Part shown: positions 43,532 through 54,540 of the stretch, piece after piece
Position numbering within the stretch: the stretch's first letter is position 1
Layout of the letters: every line of letters begins with the position of its first letter
Notes under the pieces: generated by a model
Database searches by the model: none
What the model saw: only the letters and a program-made list of their open reading frames with translations
What the model was told of the DNA's origin: nothing
Made by a program: the position numbers and the translations under genes
Assembly (NCBI RefSeq): GCF_021044625.1
Contig: NZ_CP087999.1
Coordinates: 3,989,001-4,053,000, forward strand
Length of the DNA: 64,000 nucleotides
Reading direction: 5' to 3'
Source of the DNA: Geomonas sp. RF6
GTDB taxonomy: Bacteria > Desulfobacterota > Desulfuromonadia > Geobacterales > Geobacteraceae

Positions 43532-43627
43532 CCTTCCCCTTGCGACCCGTCCGTGCCTTACTTGCGAGTGGCACTTCTCCGATGGCTCTGACGCGAACCC
43601 ACCGACCTACAACGACCTGAGGCTACC

Positions 43628-44794
43628 ATGCGAGTGGGCAAGCATCTGAATCTTCTGCGCGAGTTTTCCATCCCCCTCCTTTCAGGGGTGGCGCTCGCCC
43701 TTTTCTGGGCGAACCTTTACCCCGAGTCTTACCACCATTTCGTGCATGCCCCGCGTTTTCTCCGCTTCGACCTGCACTTTCTTACCAACGACCTCTTTAT
43801 GGTCCTCTTCTTCGGTATCGCTGCGGCGGAAATCACGGAGAGTTGCCTGCCGGGGGGGGACCTCAATCCTCCGAGGAAGGCGCTGAACGCCTTGGCCGCG
43901 ACCGCGGGAGGGGTGATCGGCCCCGCCGTCGTGTACCTTGCGCTGAACGCCGTATTCGGTTCGCCGCTGCTGGTGAAAGGGTGGGGCATTCCGACCGCCA
44001 CCGACATCGCCCTCGCGTGGCTCGTGGCGCGCGCGATATTCGGGCGCCATCACCCGGCGGTGGCCTTCCTCCTCCTGCTGGCGATCGCCGACGACGCCAT
44101 CGGGCTTATCATCATCGCCCTTTTCTACCCCAATCCGCATCAGCCGCCGGAGCCGGTGTGGCTCCTTCTCATCCCCTGCGGGATGATCTTCGCCTGGCTC
44201 GTGCGCCGGGCGCGCGTCCAGTGGTACATGCCGTACCTGGTCGTCGGCGGCTGTGCATGCTGGACCGGGCTATACCTCGGCAATCTCCACCCGGCTCTCG
44301 CCCTTGCCTGCGTCGTCCCCTTCCTTCCCCACGCGACGCGGGAACGGGCGCATCTTTTCGAGGAGGACGAGCGGGAGGACTCGCCGCTGGCGCGGTTCGT
44401 GCGGCACTGGCGCCTTCCCGTGGACTTCGGGATGTTCCTCTTCGGGCTCGTTAATGCCGGAGTCCTTTTCTCGGGGGTCTCCGTAGTGACATGGCTTGTC
44501 TTTCTTGGCCTCCTGGTCGGTAAGACGGGCGGCATTGTCACCGCGAGCCTCGTCGCCGGGCGTCTTGGCTGGACGCGGCCGCGCGGCATGGGGAGGCTCG
44601 ACCTGGTCCTCGTGGCGCTGATAGCAGGCATAGGGTTCACCGTTTCCCTCTTCATCGCGGGGGAGGCCTTCGCAGATCCGCTCCTGCAGGAAGGGGCGAA
44701 GATGGGGGCGCTCTTCAGCATTGCCATAGCGATCCCGGCGTTTGCGGTAGCCCGGCTGTGCAAGGTCAGGCGGCGAGGGGTCGGGAAATTTTGA
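43628..44794 (+). CDS. nhaA: Na+/H+ antiporter NhaA
   Basis: 388 residues, in line with E. coli NhaA (388). It exports sodium in exchange for protons across the inner membrane. About eleven to twelve hydrophobic helices are present. The ion-binding twin aspartates lie in LLLLAIADDAIGLIIIALFY; GWGIPTATDIALAWLVA and GIGFTVSLFIAGEAFAD are further family motifs, the latter with the conserved late-helix segment. It stands alone between a terminator and the ferritin-like gene. Confidence 0.95.
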   Translation: MRVGKHLNLLREFSIPLLSGVALALFWANLYPESYHHFVHAPRFLRFDLHFLTNDLFMVLFFGIAAAEITESCLPGGDLNPPRKALNALAATAGGVIGPAVVYLALNAVFGSPLLVKGWGIPTATDIALAWLVARAIFGRHHPAVAFLLLLAIADDAIGLIIIALFYPNPHQPPEPVWLLLIPCGMIFAWLVRRARVQWYMPYLVVGGCACWTGLYLGNLHPALALACVVPFLPHATRERAHLFEEDEREDSPLARFVRHWRLPVDFGMFLFGLVNAGVLFSGVSVVTWLVFLGLLVGKTGGIVTASLVAGRLGWTRPRGMGRLDLVLVALIAGIGFTVSLFIAGEAFADPLLQEGAKMGALFSIAIAIPAFAVARLCKVRRRGVGKF

Positions 44795-44865
44795 CGTGAG
44801 CTTTTTTTGATATTCCGCTTTTTTCTGGTACCTTTTCCCCGTTGGAATCGATCAGGGGAGGGCTT

Positions 44866-45300
44866 ATGAGCGCAATGGAGGGAGCACTCCGCAGGAAAGA
44901 GGAAGTGAAGCGGTACTACCAAAACGCCACCGCCGGTCTGCCGGAAACCAGCGGCCAGCTCTTCGCCATGCTGGCGGAAGATGAGGAGCGGCACCGGCTG
45001 GCCATATCCGATCTGGAGCAGGGGGCGCAGGCGACCCTTCATCCTTCCGCCACCCTGGAAAAAGCCCGCTTCATCCTCCGGCGGCTGTCGTTTGTGGACG
45101 CGGCCTCCGGCGATCATGAAGAGCTGGAGGTCTTCTACCGCGCCATGGACATGGAGGCCGCCAGCGCCGAAAGGTACGCCCGGCTGGCAGAGGAGAGCAG
45201 CGGGTGGCAGAAAGAGCTTTTCCGGGGGATAGCAGCGGAAGAGGAGATGCACTTCACCCTGCTGGAAAATCTGCGCGAAATCCTCGATCCGGGACCATAG
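44866..45300 (+). CDS. ferritin-like (rubrerythrin-type) diiron protein
   Basis: 144 residues from the ATG at 44866, after AGGGGAGGG; an in-frame TTG at 44842 is unlikely. It is a four-helix bundle with two E-x-x-H iron motifs, EDEERHRLAISDLE and AAEEEMHFTLLENL, and the intervening glutamates EELEVFYRAMDME. There is no rubredoxin-like Cys4 domain. Such proteins bind a diiron centre and often deal with peroxide or iron; the exact substrate is unknown. It ends 11 bases before the phosphatase gene, so the two are probably co-transcribed. Confidence 0.82.
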   Translation: MSAMEGALRRKEEVKRYYQNATAGLPETSGQLFAMLAEDEERHRLAISDLEQGAQATLHPSATLEKARFILRRLSFVDAASGDHEELEVFYRAMDMEAASAERYARLAEESSGWQKELFRGIAAEEEMHFTLLENLREILDPGP

Positions 45301-45311
45301 AGAGGTAGTTG

Positions 45312-46112
45312 ATGTTTTCTGAAGGTAATCTGCAACGGTATCTGGAGGCGGCGGTCGGTGCCGCCCGGGAAGCGGGGAAGCTCCAGAAGGAGCTACTCTG
45401 GAGCGATTTCTCCATCTCTCACAAGGGGGAGGTTGACCTCGTCACCGAGGTGGACCGTCGCTGCGAGGAGATGGTGGTGGCGAGGCTGAGGGAGGCTACC
45501 CCCGATTTCGGCTTCCTTGCCGAAGAGAACCAGTACCAGGACGGGAGCACGAGCCACAGGTGGGTCATCGACCCTGTCGACGGCACCACCAACTATGCGC
45601 ACGGGTTCCCCTGGTTCTGCGTCTCCATAGCGCTTGAGGTGGAAGGCTCACCCGTCCTCGGGGTGATCTACCACGTCATGATGGACGAGCTTTTCACCGC
45701 CATCAGGGGGAAGGGGGCGTACCTGAACGGCAAAAAGATGCAGGTCTCGCAGCACGAGCCGCTGAAGGGGTGCCTGCTCGCCACCGGCTTCCCCTACGAC
45801 CGGACCTGGGACAACGAGAACAACTTCAACCACTTCTGCGCCTTTCACATGGAGACGCGGGGCGTGCGGCGGGCGGGGGCGGCGGCACTCGACCTGGCGT
45901 ATGTGGCCGCCGGCAGGCTGGACGGCTTTTGGGAGTGCAAGCTGAAACCGTGGGACGTCGCGGCGGGAGTCCTTCTCGTCGCCGAGGCAGGCGGGGTCGT
46001 CACCAATTATGCGGGAGAGGCGTATTCCATTTACGACCATCGGGTCGTTGCTTCCAACGGCAGGATACATAAAGACATGATAGGGGTGTTGGCGCGTTCG
46101 TCGGGGGGGTAG
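45312..46112 (+). CDS. suhB: inositol-1-monophosphatase family protein
   Basis: 266 residues from the ATG at 45312, with AGAGAGGTAG before it. Mg2+-dependent phosphatase motifs are all present: LAEEN, WVIDPVDGTTNYAHGFPWFCVSIAL, and KPWDVAAGVLLVAEAGGVV. Bacterial members act on inositol phosphate or related sugar phosphates, and E. coli SuhB also serves rRNA antitermination. Substrate cannot be assigned from sequence. Confidence 0.9.
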   Translation: MFSEGNLQRYLEAAVGAAREAGKLQKELLWSDFSISHKGEVDLVTEVDRRCEEMVVARLREATPDFGFLAEENQYQDGSTSHRWVIDPVDGTTNYAHGFPWFCVSIALEVEGSPVLGVIYHVMMDELFTAIRGKGAYLNGKKMQVSQHEPLKGCLLATGFPYDRTWDNENNFNHFCAFHMETRGVRRAGAAALDLAYVAAGRLDGFWECKLKPWDVAAGVLLVAEAGGVVTNYAGEAYSIYDHRVVASNGRIHKDMIGVLARSSGG

Positions 46113-46735
46113 TGGCCGGGGCGCAGAGGCAACAAAGGCGAAATCCCCCTGTCCCCCCTTCGCAAAGGTTCATCCGGGAATTCCGGGAATTCAGCCCGGC
46201 TGCTTCCGTTGACGTGAGGGGACACTAGTGGCGCCGCGCTGGAGCACAGGCTTACCAGCCTGTACCGCGGCGCCAGCCGCGCGGTCTGTGGCGGCTGCGC
46301 CGCCATCGCAGGCAAGATGCCTACGCTCCAGCGTGGGGGCACCCGGTTTCTTTGTAGCGCGTTCCCCAGAATTCCCGGAAGACACCTTCGCAAAGGGGGG
46401 GACGTAGGGGCTCGCTTTTCCCTTGTGGGCACACTGTCGCTGGTTCCCCACTTTCTTCGGAAGACCTTCGCCAAGAGGGGGCGTAGTAGCTTCGCCTGCT
46501 CCTTCGAGGGGGCACAAAGCCTGGTTCGCCGGAACTTCCGGAAGAACCTTTTTTTGTTCCTTAAGAGGTATACATTTCTTTCTGACCTTGTTTTATGGGA
46601 GACGGTAGATGGGCTGATGCCGTCCCCGGAAATCATGCTTTAGCTAACTGTTTGAGCGAGTTTGGTGCTCGTGAATCCTTGATTGGCGCGGTGGGTGGTT
46701 TTAAGAGGTTTTTGGCGATATGGTAAAAAACTGTT
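46113..46735. repeat. repeat-filled gap between the phosphatase and uspA genes
   Basis: No gene is credible here. At 46143-46200 and 46378-46410 it carries the CTTCGCAAAGG hairpin modules seen near 17950-18120. At 46237-46333 is a separate 97-bp element bounded by exact inverted repeats CGCTGGAGC and GCTCCAGCG, with inner hairpins ACAGGCT-TACC-AGCCTGT (46246-46263) and GGCGGC-TGC-GCCGCC. A degenerate TTCGCCAAGAGG follows near 46470. Confidence 0.65.
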
Positions 46736-46763
46736 TTGATAAAACCGCTTCATGATTTATAGT
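46736..46763 (+). promoter_or_regulatory. sigma70-type promoter candidate for uspA
   Basis: TTGATA at 46736-46741 and TATAGT at 46758-46763, 16 bases apart, in an A/T-rich patch 54 bases before the gene. Confidence 0.55.
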
Positions 46764-46816
46764 TCCTTCACCGGGATCTTTCCCTGTCTTACCCGACCCG
46801 ACCGCTGGAGGAGTAA

Positions 46817-47269
46817 ATGATTTGCCTGCGTAAGAAGATTCTCGTCGCCATGGATGGTTCTCCTCTTTCCGATAAGGCCGGGGAGGAGGCGATCCGTATG
46901 GCTGCCGGGACACCGAGCAGGTTCAAAAGCAAGGTCTTTGCGCTCCTGGTGATCCCGGAGGAAGATAGCGAGAGTCCTGCCGACCTGGAACCTGCCGACC
47001 CTGAGGCCGAGACCGACGAGTGGCATGATCCGAAGGAGCGGATCTTCAACGTCATCTTGAAGCAGGCCTCCGACGAAGGGGTCGACCTCGAAACGGCGGT
47101 GGCGCACGGGGACCCTGCCGAAGAAATTCTCCGTCTCGCGCAGCAGGAAGAGATCGACGTCATCATCATCGGCAGCACCGGGAAAGGGTTCCTGAAGCGC
47201 AAGGTGATTGGAAGCGTTTCCCACAAGGTCGTAAAGGGCGCCAAGTGCTCTGTCTACCTCGTACGGTAG
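46817..47269 (+). CDS. uspA: universal stress protein
   Basis: 150 residues, one Usp domain. The first strand KILVAMDGSPLSDKAGEEAI and the ATP-binding pattern GSTGKGFLKRKVIGSVSHKVV (G-2x-G-9x-GS) are intact, so it is likely an ATP-binding Usp. A somewhat acidic insertion (PEEDSESPADLEPADPEAETDE) sits after strand two. CTGGAGGAG stands 3 bases before the ATG. It is transcribed alone. Confidence 0.92.
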   Translation: MICLRKKILVAMDGSPLSDKAGEEAIRMAAGTPSRFKSKVFALLVIPEEDSESPADLEPADPEAETDEWHDPKERIFNVILKQASDEGVDLETAVAHGDPAEEILRLAQQEEIDVIIIGSTGKGFLKRKVIGSVSHKVVKGAKCSVYLVR

Positions 47270-47371
47270 CGACTGTCGCCACTAAACGCGGCGTTCGGCT
47301 TGACCCGCTGCTCCCCTCCCGCCTCACCCTCCTCACGCCGTGTCGGCACTCCCGTGCAATCCGGGAGAAAT

Positions 47372-47399
47372 TTTACTTTCCCCCCAAATCTGCTACTGT
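47372..47399 (+). promoter_or_regulatory. weak promoter candidate before the DUF2156 gene
   Basis: TTTACT at 47372-47377 and TACTGT at 47394-47399 are 16 bases apart, about 95 bases before the start codon. Confidence 0.3.
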
Positions 47400-47494
47400 C
47401 GTCGGGAGGTTTCGGTTCGCCGCTTGAGACCGATCCCGACTGTTAAAGCGAGGTAGCTTGAGGCGCGCCCGCAGGCGCCTGCTGTGGAGAGGTA

Positions 47495-48370
47495 ATGGAG
47501 ATACCGCGATATCCCGTATCGAGACCGCTCGACCTTGAAGACAAGCCCCTTCTGGACCGGATCTTCCGGGAGATGCAGCCGCGCATCTCCGAATTCACCT
47601 TCGCCAATCTCTATCTCTTCCGCACCGTCCATGCCTACAAGATCACTGCCCTCGGCGACGCCATCGTCATCCTTGGCCGGGGGTATGACGGCACGGAGTA
47701 CTTCCTGCCGCCGCTGGGGACCGTGGAGGATGCCCTTGACCGCCTTCTTTCCGAGGGGATGACGCTCTACGGCGCCGGGGATCCTTTCGTGGAGCGCTTT
47801 TTACAGGGAAAGGATGTGGTAATCGCGGAGGACCGCGACAGCTTCGACTATCTCCACCTGAGGGAGGAGCTGGCGACCCTTCCGGGGCAGAGGTATCACA
47901 AGAAGAAAAACAGGGTTAACTACTTTGCAGCCCGCAACCGCTACACCACGGAAATCTACGAGCCGAGACACCGGGATCTTTGCCTGGAGCTTCTCGAAGA
48001 ATGGCTGCGGGTGCGCACGGAACTTTCCGATTCGATGATTGGCGAGGCGGAGGGGACTGCGGAGGCGTTGAAGATGTCGGAAGAACTCGGCCTCTCGGGG
48101 ATTGTCGTGCTGGTGGAAGGGCGGGTGAAGGGGTTTGCTCTCGGGGAGGCGCTTAATGCGGAGACGGCCGTCTGCCACTTCGAGAAGGGGGACGTCTTCA
48201 TGGAGGGGGTCTATCAGCTGGTGAACCGTGAGTTCGCGCGGCTGCTCTTCACGGGGATGCGTTATGTGAACCGGGAGCAGGACCTGGGGCAGGAGAGCCT
48301 GCGAAGCGCGAAGCTCTCCTACCATCCGTACGAGCTGGTGAAAAAGTATCGGGTGACGAAGAAGGGGTGA
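47495..48370 (+). CDS. DUF2156 (phosphatidylglycerol lysyltransferase C-terminal-like) protein
   Basis: 291 residues, with GTGGAGAGG just before the ATG. It is a double GNAT-fold protein of the DUF2156 family: FTFANLYLFRTVHAYKITALGDAIVILG at the N-terminal half, HKKKNRVNYF in the middle, and VVLVEGRVKGFALGEALNAETAVCHFEKGD with a late YVNREQDLGQESLRSAKLSYHPYELVKKY. The fold is shared with MprF-type aminoacyl-phosphatidylglycerol synthases, but there are no membrane helices, so it cannot be MprF itself. The substrate is unknown. It converges with mnmH, 12 bases away. Confidence 0.82.
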   Translation: MEIPRYPVSRPLDLEDKPLLDRIFREMQPRISEFTFANLYLFRTVHAYKITALGDAIVILGRGYDGTEYFLPPLGTVEDALDRLLSEGMTLYGAGDPFVERFLQGKDVVIAEDRDSFDYLHLREELATLPGQRYHKKKNRVNYFAARNRYTTEIYEPRHRDLCLELLEEWLRVRTELSDSMIGEAEGTAEALKMSEELGLSGIVVLVEGRVKGFALGEALNAETAVCHFEKGDVFMEGVYQLVNREFARLLFTGMRYVNREQDLGQESLRSAKLSYHPYELVKKYRVTKKG

Positions 48371-48382
48371 GCCTTCCGATGG

Positions 48383-49435
48383 TTACGCCGGGATCGCCTT
48401 TCGCAGAAAATCGTTCAGTTCCACCGCCGCCAGATCGTAGTCCTCCAGAGAGAGACGGTGGTCTTCTGTCCAGGTTCTCGTCTTGTAATAGACCTTGTCG
48501 TAGTAGTTGTCGATCAGCCCCTTCATGAAAGGCGCCATCTCCCAGCGCTCCAGATTCCCCGCGAGTTCCTCGTAGTGCACCCCGCCGAGCTTCTTCCTGA
48601 TCCGCTCCAGCGCGTCCGCCATCTCCTGGCGGTACTCCGGCAGCCCGTATTCCTCCATGAGCCGGGCCACCCTCGTCTCGGAGGATGCGTGGCACCAGAC
48701 CTTGATCCCCTGCTGCATCGTTTCGTAGAAATTCCCCGGCAGTGATACCCTGCCGATGCGCTGGCTTTCCCCCTCCACGATGAGGGGCTCTCCCTTCGGC
48801 GCCTTTCGGAGCGCGTCCCACAGGAGGGTCTCGAAGCGCTTCTGGGTGAGGTCCTGGACAAGTCCCAGCTGCCCGAAGGCGGAGCCGCGATGGCAGGCGA
48901 GCCCTTCGAGGTCGATGACGGAGAATCCCTTCTCCTTGAGCTGCAGGAGGAAGGTCGTCTTTCCCGTGCCGGTCATCCCGTGCAGCACCACTAGCGGCAT
49001 CGGCGGGTTGAACGGCTCGAAGAGTTCCGCTACGCGGTTTCTGAACGCCTTGTACCCGCCGATGAGCTGTCGCGCGTTGTGGCCGGTGAGCTGCAGTATG
49101 GAGGCCACCGTCTTGCTGCGCAGCCCCCCCCGCCAGCAGTAGACGAGGATCGGTCTTCCTGCTCCCTGCGAGGCGATCTCGCCGACGATCTGCGGGAAAC
49201 GGTGGGCGGTGAGCTCGAGCCCCCGGATCCGCGCGGCGTGCGGCCCAGTCTGCTTGTAAAGGGTGCCGATCTCCACCCTTTCCTCGTTGCTCAGAAGGGG
49301 GACGTTGATGGCACCGGGGAGGTGATCTTCTGCGTACTCCAGCGGGGTCCGCACATCGACTACCAGATGGGTGTCGAGGAGGGTTTCGTCGAATTCTATG
49401 GTAGGGGGCACACACTTCTCCTTTGCGGCTGCCAT
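48383..49435 (-). CDS. mnmH: tRNA 2-selenouridine synthase
   Basis: 350 residues, the usual length. It replaces sulfur with selenium in 2-thiouridine at the wobble position of certain tRNAs, using selenophosphate, through a geranylated intermediate. The N-terminal rhodanese domain has catalytic Cys100 in LVYCWRGGLRS; the P-loop-containing second domain has GMTGTGKT (153-160). Its presence implies selenophosphate synthase (SelD) elsewhere in the genome. It is a single gene on the minus strand. Confidence 0.94.
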   Translation of the reverse strand: MAAAKEKCVPPTIEFDETLLDTHLVVDVRTPLEYAEDHLPGAINVPLLSNEERVEIGTLYKQTGPHAARIRGLELTAHRFPQIVGEIASQGAGRPILVYCWRGGLRSKTVASILQLTGHNARQLIGGYKAFRNRVAELFEPFNPPMPLVVLHGMTGTGKTTFLLQLKEKGFSVIDLEGLACHRGSAFGQLGLVQDLTQKRFETLLWDALRKAPKGEPLIVEGESQRIGRVSLPGNFYETMQQGIKVWCHASSETRVARLMEEYGLPEYRQEMADALERIRKKLGGVHYEELAGNLERWEMAPFMKGLIDNYYDKVYYKTRTWTEDHRLSLEDYDLAAVELNDFLRKAIPA

Positions 49436-49590
49436 TATAGGAAGGCGTTCCCGTTATTGCAAGAAGGGGATGCACAACCTCGGCAGCGCAGGGGAGGGGG
49501 ACGATGTACCACTTGCGAGGGGGAATGGGATAGAATGGAGGTGAAACCCCTTGTTTCATTAAAGATATTACGCCGCTGCCGCCTTTTCTA

Positions 49591-49619
49591 TTGAGCGGTT
49601 CTCACTGTTATGGTATCTT
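49591..49619 (+). promoter_or_regulatory. sigma70-type promoter candidate for secA
   Basis: TTGAGC at 49591-49596 and TATCTT at 49614-49619, 17 bases apart, 49 bases before the secA start. Confidence 0.5.
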
Positions 49620-49667
49620 ACACTGTTTTTTGATCCCTTTTTTTTCGTAACTCAAGGAGATTTATAG

Positions 49668-52541
<2,874 letters not shown>

Positions 52542-52589
52542 TCCTGTAATGCGTGGTACTTGGAACTCGGGGAAAAAGTGCCTGCGGTT

Positions 52590-52697
52590 CCCCCTCCCTT
52601 GACGGGAGGGGGACAGGGGGTGGGTGAAGCTGCCATCTGCTGTAACGGAGGCACCTTCCCCCCCACCCTGTCCCTCCCCCGCAAGGGGGGAGGGGAC
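52590..52697. repeat. BIME-like palindromic repeat, copy B
   Basis: It lies between secA and argJ. Two hairpin arms, CCCTCCCTTGACGGGAGGG on the left and CCCTCCCCCGCAAGGGGGG on the right, are each joined to ACAGGG(GG)TGGG in opposite directions. It shares long blocks with copy C at 59991-60103, including CTGCCATCT in the spacer, so the two copies are recent relatives. Confidence 0.75.
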
Positions 52698-52754
52698 GTC
52701 CTGCGGCATCTACCGGCAATTTCCAAAAACCCTTTATTCTCACCAGGGGGGAAT

Positions 52755-53936
52755 ATGAACGTCAAAGGTTTCCAGTTCTCAGCCGTTGAGGCTGCCATCA
52801 AAAAGCCGGGGCGGCTCGACCTGGCTCTCATCTTTTCCCAGTCACCTGCCAATGTCGCCGCCGTCTTCACCACCAACAAGGTGAAGGCCGCGCCGGTTCT
52901 CATCTCCATGGAGCGCGCCAAAAACGGCGTCTGCCGCGCCCTCATAGTCAATAGCGGGAACGCCAACGCCTGCACCGGCGAGGAGGGGATGGCCGACGCC
53001 CTTGAGTACGGCAGGCTCGCCTCCGGGACTCTCGGCATCGCCGAAGACGACCTCCTCATCTGCTCCACCGGGGTCATCGGCCAGCGCCTCCCGGTGCAGC
53101 GCCTGCGCGACGGCATCGAGCCGCTGGTGGCAAACCTTCCCTCCGGGACGCTCGAGGACGTCTCCAGCGCCATCATGACCACCGACACCTTCGCAAAGAT
53201 GGAGGTGCGGGAGGGGAGTGCCGGGGGGGCAAGCTACCGGATAGCCGGAATCGCCAAGGGCGCCGGGATGATCCAGCCGAACATGGCGACGATGCTCTCC
53301 TTTCTCGTCACCGATGCCGCCGTCGATGCGGCTTTTTTGAAGGAAGCGTTCAAGGAGGCGGTGGACGGCTCCTTCAACGCCATCACGGTCGACGGCGACA
53401 CCTCCACGAACGACACCGCCCTCATCATGGCAAACGGCGCCGCCGGCAACCCCACCATCGTGCCGGGAACACCTGAGGCGAAGGAATTCACCGCGCTCTT
53501 GCACGACGTCCTCCTTTCCCTTGCCAAGCTCATCGTAAAGGACGGAGAGGGGGCCACGAAGTTCGTGGAGATCAGGGTGCGCGGCGCAGTCACTAACGCC
53601 GAGGCGAAGCAGGGGGCTCTTGCCATCGCCAACTCCCTCCTGGTAAAGACCGCCTTTTTCGGCCAGGACGCCAACTGGGGGAGGATCTTCTGCGCCCTCG
53701 GCTACTCCGGGATCGAGATGGACCAGTCGAAGGTCGACCTCTTCTTCGACGACGTCCAGATGGTCTCCAGGGGCGTCTTTGCCGGCGGGGACGCGGAGGC
53801 TCGCGGGAGCGACGTGTTGAAAAAGAAGGAAATTGCCGTTATCATTGACCTTCGTGCCGGAGAAGGGGAGGCGGTTGTCTATACGAGTGATCTCTCCTAC
53901 GACTATGTTCGCATCAACGCGGACTACCGGACCTGA
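52755..53936 (+). CDS. argJ: glutamate N-acetyltransferase / amino-acid acetyltransferase
   Basis: 393 residues from the ATG at 52755; a run of G lies just before it. ArgJ moves the acetyl group from N-acetylornithine to glutamate, recycling acetyl in arginine synthesis. The precursor is cut autocatalytically between Ala178 and Thr179 in KGAGMIQPNMATMLSF, freeing the nucleophilic Thr. Other motifs are IVNSGNANACTG, STGVIGQRLP, TVDGDTSTNDTA and GQDANWGRIFCALGYSG. Whether it also makes the first N-acetylglutamate from acetyl-CoA cannot be told here. Confidence 0.96.
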   Translation: MNVKGFQFSAVEAAIKKPGRLDLALIFSQSPANVAAVFTTNKVKAAPVLISMERAKNGVCRALIVNSGNANACTGEEGMADALEYGRLASGTLGIAEDDLLICSTGVIGQRLPVQRLRDGIEPLVANLPSGTLEDVSSAIMTTDTFAKMEVREGSAGGASYRIAGIAKGAGMIQPNMATMLSFLVTDAAVDAAFLKEAFKEAVDGSFNAITVDGDTSTNDTALIMANGAAGNPTIVPGTPEAKEFTALLHDVLLSLAKLIVKDGEGATKFVEIRVRGAVTNAEAKQGALAIANSLLVKTAFFGQDANWGRIFCALGYSGIEMDQSKVDLFFDDVQMVSRGVFAGGDAEARGSDVLKKKEIAVIIDLRAGEGEAVVYTSDLSYDYVRINADYRT

Positions 53937-53989
53937 CAGAAAACCGCCACCGCCAAAAAACACCCCGCAGCGCACCAGCTGGAGGTACC

Positions 53990-54397
53990 ATGACTGTTAC
54001 GAGGCGTTTTTGCACTACTGCCCTGGCCCTGGCCCTGCTCGTCTCCGGGCTCGGCTCCGCTCATGCGGCGGACCTGAAGATAACCGAGATGGCGGTGACT
54101 ACAAAGATTGTGAAGGGAAACCCGATCGACTCGGTGCGCCGCATTTCCTCCACCTCGGTAAAGGCGTTGTACTGCTTTACCAGGATCTCTTCCCCGGAGG
54201 ACACCGACACGACGATCAAGCAGGTTTGGTACCTAAACGACGAGCCGGTGGGTGAATACGTCCTCCCGGTGAAGGGGGGGCGCTGGCGCACCTACTCGAA
54301 GAGGGCGGTGGAGAAGGGGCTCTCCGGCGAGTGGCGCTGCGACGCGGTCGACGCCGACGGGAAGGTGCTGAAGTCGGTCAGTTTCACCATGAACTAG
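53990..54397 (+). CDS. secreted DUF2914 protein
   Basis: 135 residues with a signal peptide ending near GSAHAADLK (residue 26). The mature part matches DUF2914: VKALYCFTRISSPEDTDTTIKQVWYLNDEPVGEYVLPVKGGRWRTYSKRAV and the closing GEWRCDAVDADGKVL. The family is common in Geobacter and relatives, with unknown function. The start follows CTGGAGGTACC. It is close to, but separate from, argJ. Confidence 0.82.
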   Translation: MTVTRRFCTTALALALLVSGLGSAHAADLKITEMAVTTKIVKGNPIDSVRRISSTSVKALYCFTRISSPEDTDTTIKQVWYLNDEPVGEYVLPVKGGRWRTYSKRAVEKGLSGEWRCDAVDADGKVLKSVSFTMN

Positions 54398-54451
54398 AAC
54401 GCCACCCTGCAGGAAAAGAGGAGGCGTTTCCGGCCGGTACCGCTAGTGGGT

Positions 54452-54487
54452 GGACCGCCGGGAACGCCTTCGGCTTATCCCGGCCTA
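54452..54487. repeat. single REP-like unit (GGGATAAGCCG family)
   Basis: In the opposite direction to the unit at 17869-17905, this sequence matches it at 29 of 30 central bases. It lies between the DUF2914 and hydrolase genes and can itself fold through CCGGGA...TCCCGG ends. Confidence 0.65.
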
Positions 54488-54540
54488 CAGCTACATAGCT
54501 CAAAGATGCGTCCCCCTCGTCCGGGGGGGAGCTCCGACTC

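Noticed and set aside
46317-46643. 109-codon plus-strand frame in the repeat-rich gap
   Set aside because: It reads through palindromic repeats, has no ribosome site and no domain.
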